Positions 52,101 through 55,100 of a stretch of 64,000 nt of DNA are shown piece by piece. The notes beneath the pieces are model-generated. The model was given only the letters and a program-made list of their open reading frames with translations, was not told the origin of the DNA and made no database searches. Position 1 is the first letter of the stretch; every line of letters begins with the position of its first letter. The DNA comes from Azorinus chamasolen. Its lineage: Eukaryota > Mollusca > Bivalvia > Cardiida > Solecurtidae. The stretch covers positions 58,913,841-58,977,840 of the forward strand of contig OY755252.1 of the NCBI GenBank assembly GCA_963576725.1. Direction: 5' to 3'. The position numbers were made by a program, and so were the translations under genes.

Positions 52101-55100
52101 AACCCTTGAGCAGTTATTGATCAAAAACCATTTTACCAGTTAAGGTCATGGTGACCTTGACCTTTGACCTAGTGATCTCAAAAACAACAGGGGTCATCCA
52201 GTGGTCATGACCAACTACCACAGCAAGTTTGAAAATTCTAAGCCAAACCCTTTAGCAGTTATTGATCGGAAACCATTTAACCAGTTAAGGTCATGGTGAC
52301 CTTGACCTTCGACCTAGTGACCTCAAAAACAATAGGGGTCATCTAGTGGTCATGACCATCCACCACAGCAAGTTTGAAGGTCCCAAGCCAAACCCTTGAG
52401 CAGTTATTGATCGGAAGGAAACTATTTCACCAGTTAAGGTCATTGTGACATTGACCTTTGACCTAGTGACCTCAAAAACAATAGGGGTCATTTAGTTGTC
52501 ATGACCAACCACCACAGCAAGTTTGAAGATTCTATGCCAAGTTGTTTATTAGTTATCATTCTGAAACTATCGATCTACCGACCGACGGACAGACCGACAG
52601 ACATGTGCAAAGCTATATACCCCCATTTTTTCAAAAGGGGGGTATAAAAATATGCATTTATTGTAGGGACTTTCACTTTAACCTTTCGAATCAATGCAGG
52701 AAATAAGTTTATTGGCATTTGCATAAAGACCTAGAGCAGACCCAAATCAGCGAGTATCCTCTGGAGCCCTCTGATCAGAGTCTGCACTGTATCATTCAAA
52801 ATCCTTTCATACTAAATGGATTCTATCATTAACCCATTCTCGCTTTGGCTAAATTTAGATCCAACCTCTATTATTAAATCTACCAAAAAGGAACATTTAC
52901 TGGAGAAAAGGACATTTTTTTAGAACTGTGTAGTTTTCAAACCATTGTGATAAATAGAGCATTTGCTCCTATGGAGCAAATGCTCTATTTATCACAATGG
53001 TTTAATATAGTGACTTTTACAGAGGCATCAAATGGTCTGAATATGTGGAAATGGGTTCAACGATGATTGTCCATTCCAATTTGAATTCAACAGGGAAAGG
53101 GTTAACCCTTTCCCTGTTCTATGTTTATTATAAATTTCAATACCTACTGAGTATTCATTTACAAAATAGTTATAAAGAAATATGGAAGGTGGAACATTGT
53201 AGACATTTTAAAAAGCAAATAAACAGACCTATCAAATTCTATTAGCAAACAGAGCAGACCCTGATCAGACGGCTCCTCTAGGAGCCGTCTGATCTGGGTC
53301 TACTCTGTTTGCAAATGCGTGAAAACACTATTATATGAGGGAAAGGATTAAGCCTGTACATGAATGTGAAGTATTTAACCCTTTCCTTCCCATCAACGTG
53401 TTTTGACATATTTGCAAACAGAGTACCCCCAGATCAGATGGCTCCCATAGGAGCCATTTGATCAGGGTCTGCTCTGTTTGTTAATCAAAATTGATAGATA
53501 TGATTGTAATATGTTTCTTTACTTTCTAAAATGGCTACATTGACCCTGCATGAAATTCCGCATTTTCATTGTAACTATTTTGTTAGGGAATGGTTAAGGC
53601 ATTAGCTCGTTCTTCTGTAAACCAATAAACACTCCATACAATGACTACATACAATTGGCTATTGATATTGAAAGTCAAGTCTTGCTGACCCCTGTGTCAT
53701 AACACTGTCGTTCTTTCATCATTTTATATTACAATATTTTTAATCTTACGAAAGAAAGGGACATGTTATGTGATATTTTATCTCTTTGCACTCTTTGTCC
53801 TTTGCCTGTTGAACATTCATGCATAACTCCACCCATTATAAATACAAGTTTATTTTTTTGAACCCTTTCCCTGTTCTATGTTCAATTCCAAATAATTATA
53901 ATGAAATAGATAATGGTAGGTGGAGCACATGTAGCCATTTCAGAAAGTAAAGAAACAGAACTACCAAATTCCATTTGCAAACAGAGCAGACCGTGATCAG
54001 ATGGCTCCTATAGGAGCCATCTGATCTGGGTCTACATCTGATCTGGGTCTACTCTGTTAGCAAATGCATGAAAAGCGTTAATATGAAGGAAAGGGTTAAA
54101 ACGAGAGATCGATAAACGGCAATGATTGTGTAACATCGATATAAGCCAACAGAAAAGACCTTTATCAGACCTGGCTCCTGTTTTATCTGGGTCTACACTG
54201 TATACGTCTTGCATTGTTAAGCCCTTTCAACCAGAGTGGAAAAACCCATCATTGTTTAACCCTTTTCCTGTTCTATATTTAGATCAGTTTTCAATACCGA
54301 CTAAATATTCATGGGCAAAATATATACATGTAGTTATAATTGTCGTAGCAAAACATTTGGATAATAATACGTAGTTGGCCCCCAGTGGATCTATCAATAT
54401 CCAACAGCAAACAGAGCAGACCTTGATCAGATCGCTCCTATAGGAGCCGTCTGATCTGGGTCTACTCTGTTTGCAGATGCGTGAAAACACGTTTATATGA
54501 GGGAAAGGGATAACTAGAGTCCACTCAGTTTACGCTTGCTTCAGGATGTTGAGGGCTCTTGCTGATCTCTTTGCAAATGACAGTGTATGCATGTCCAAGG
54601 TTATAATATCCGTTTCATATTTTGAAATGTGGAATATATATAGAACAGGGAAAGGGTTAAAGCTGGTTCTATTGTATTTCAACACAAAATTTATGGATTC
54701 AATTGTTAAGATGATTGAATCAATACGGTGTGGTTTTGATAACTTGAACCCTTTCCCTTATAAAAACACATTTTCACGCATTTGCAACAGAGTAGACCCA
54801 GATCAGATGGCTCTCATAGGAGACATCTCATCAGGGTCTGCTCTGTTTGCTTTTAATATGAAATAGATCTGTTTCTGCAGTTTTTGTCAAAGCAAAATAT
54901 TCCCTTAATATTTTTTCATTATAAAAAATCAGCTTATACATATTCATTCTTTCTTACATACTGAACAGGTAATGGGTTAACCCTTTCCCTCATATAAACG
55001 TGTTTTCACACATTTGCAAACAGAGTAGACCCAGATCAGACGGCTCCTAGAGGAGCCGTCTGATCTGGGTCTACTCTGTTTGCTAATACTGAATTTGATA

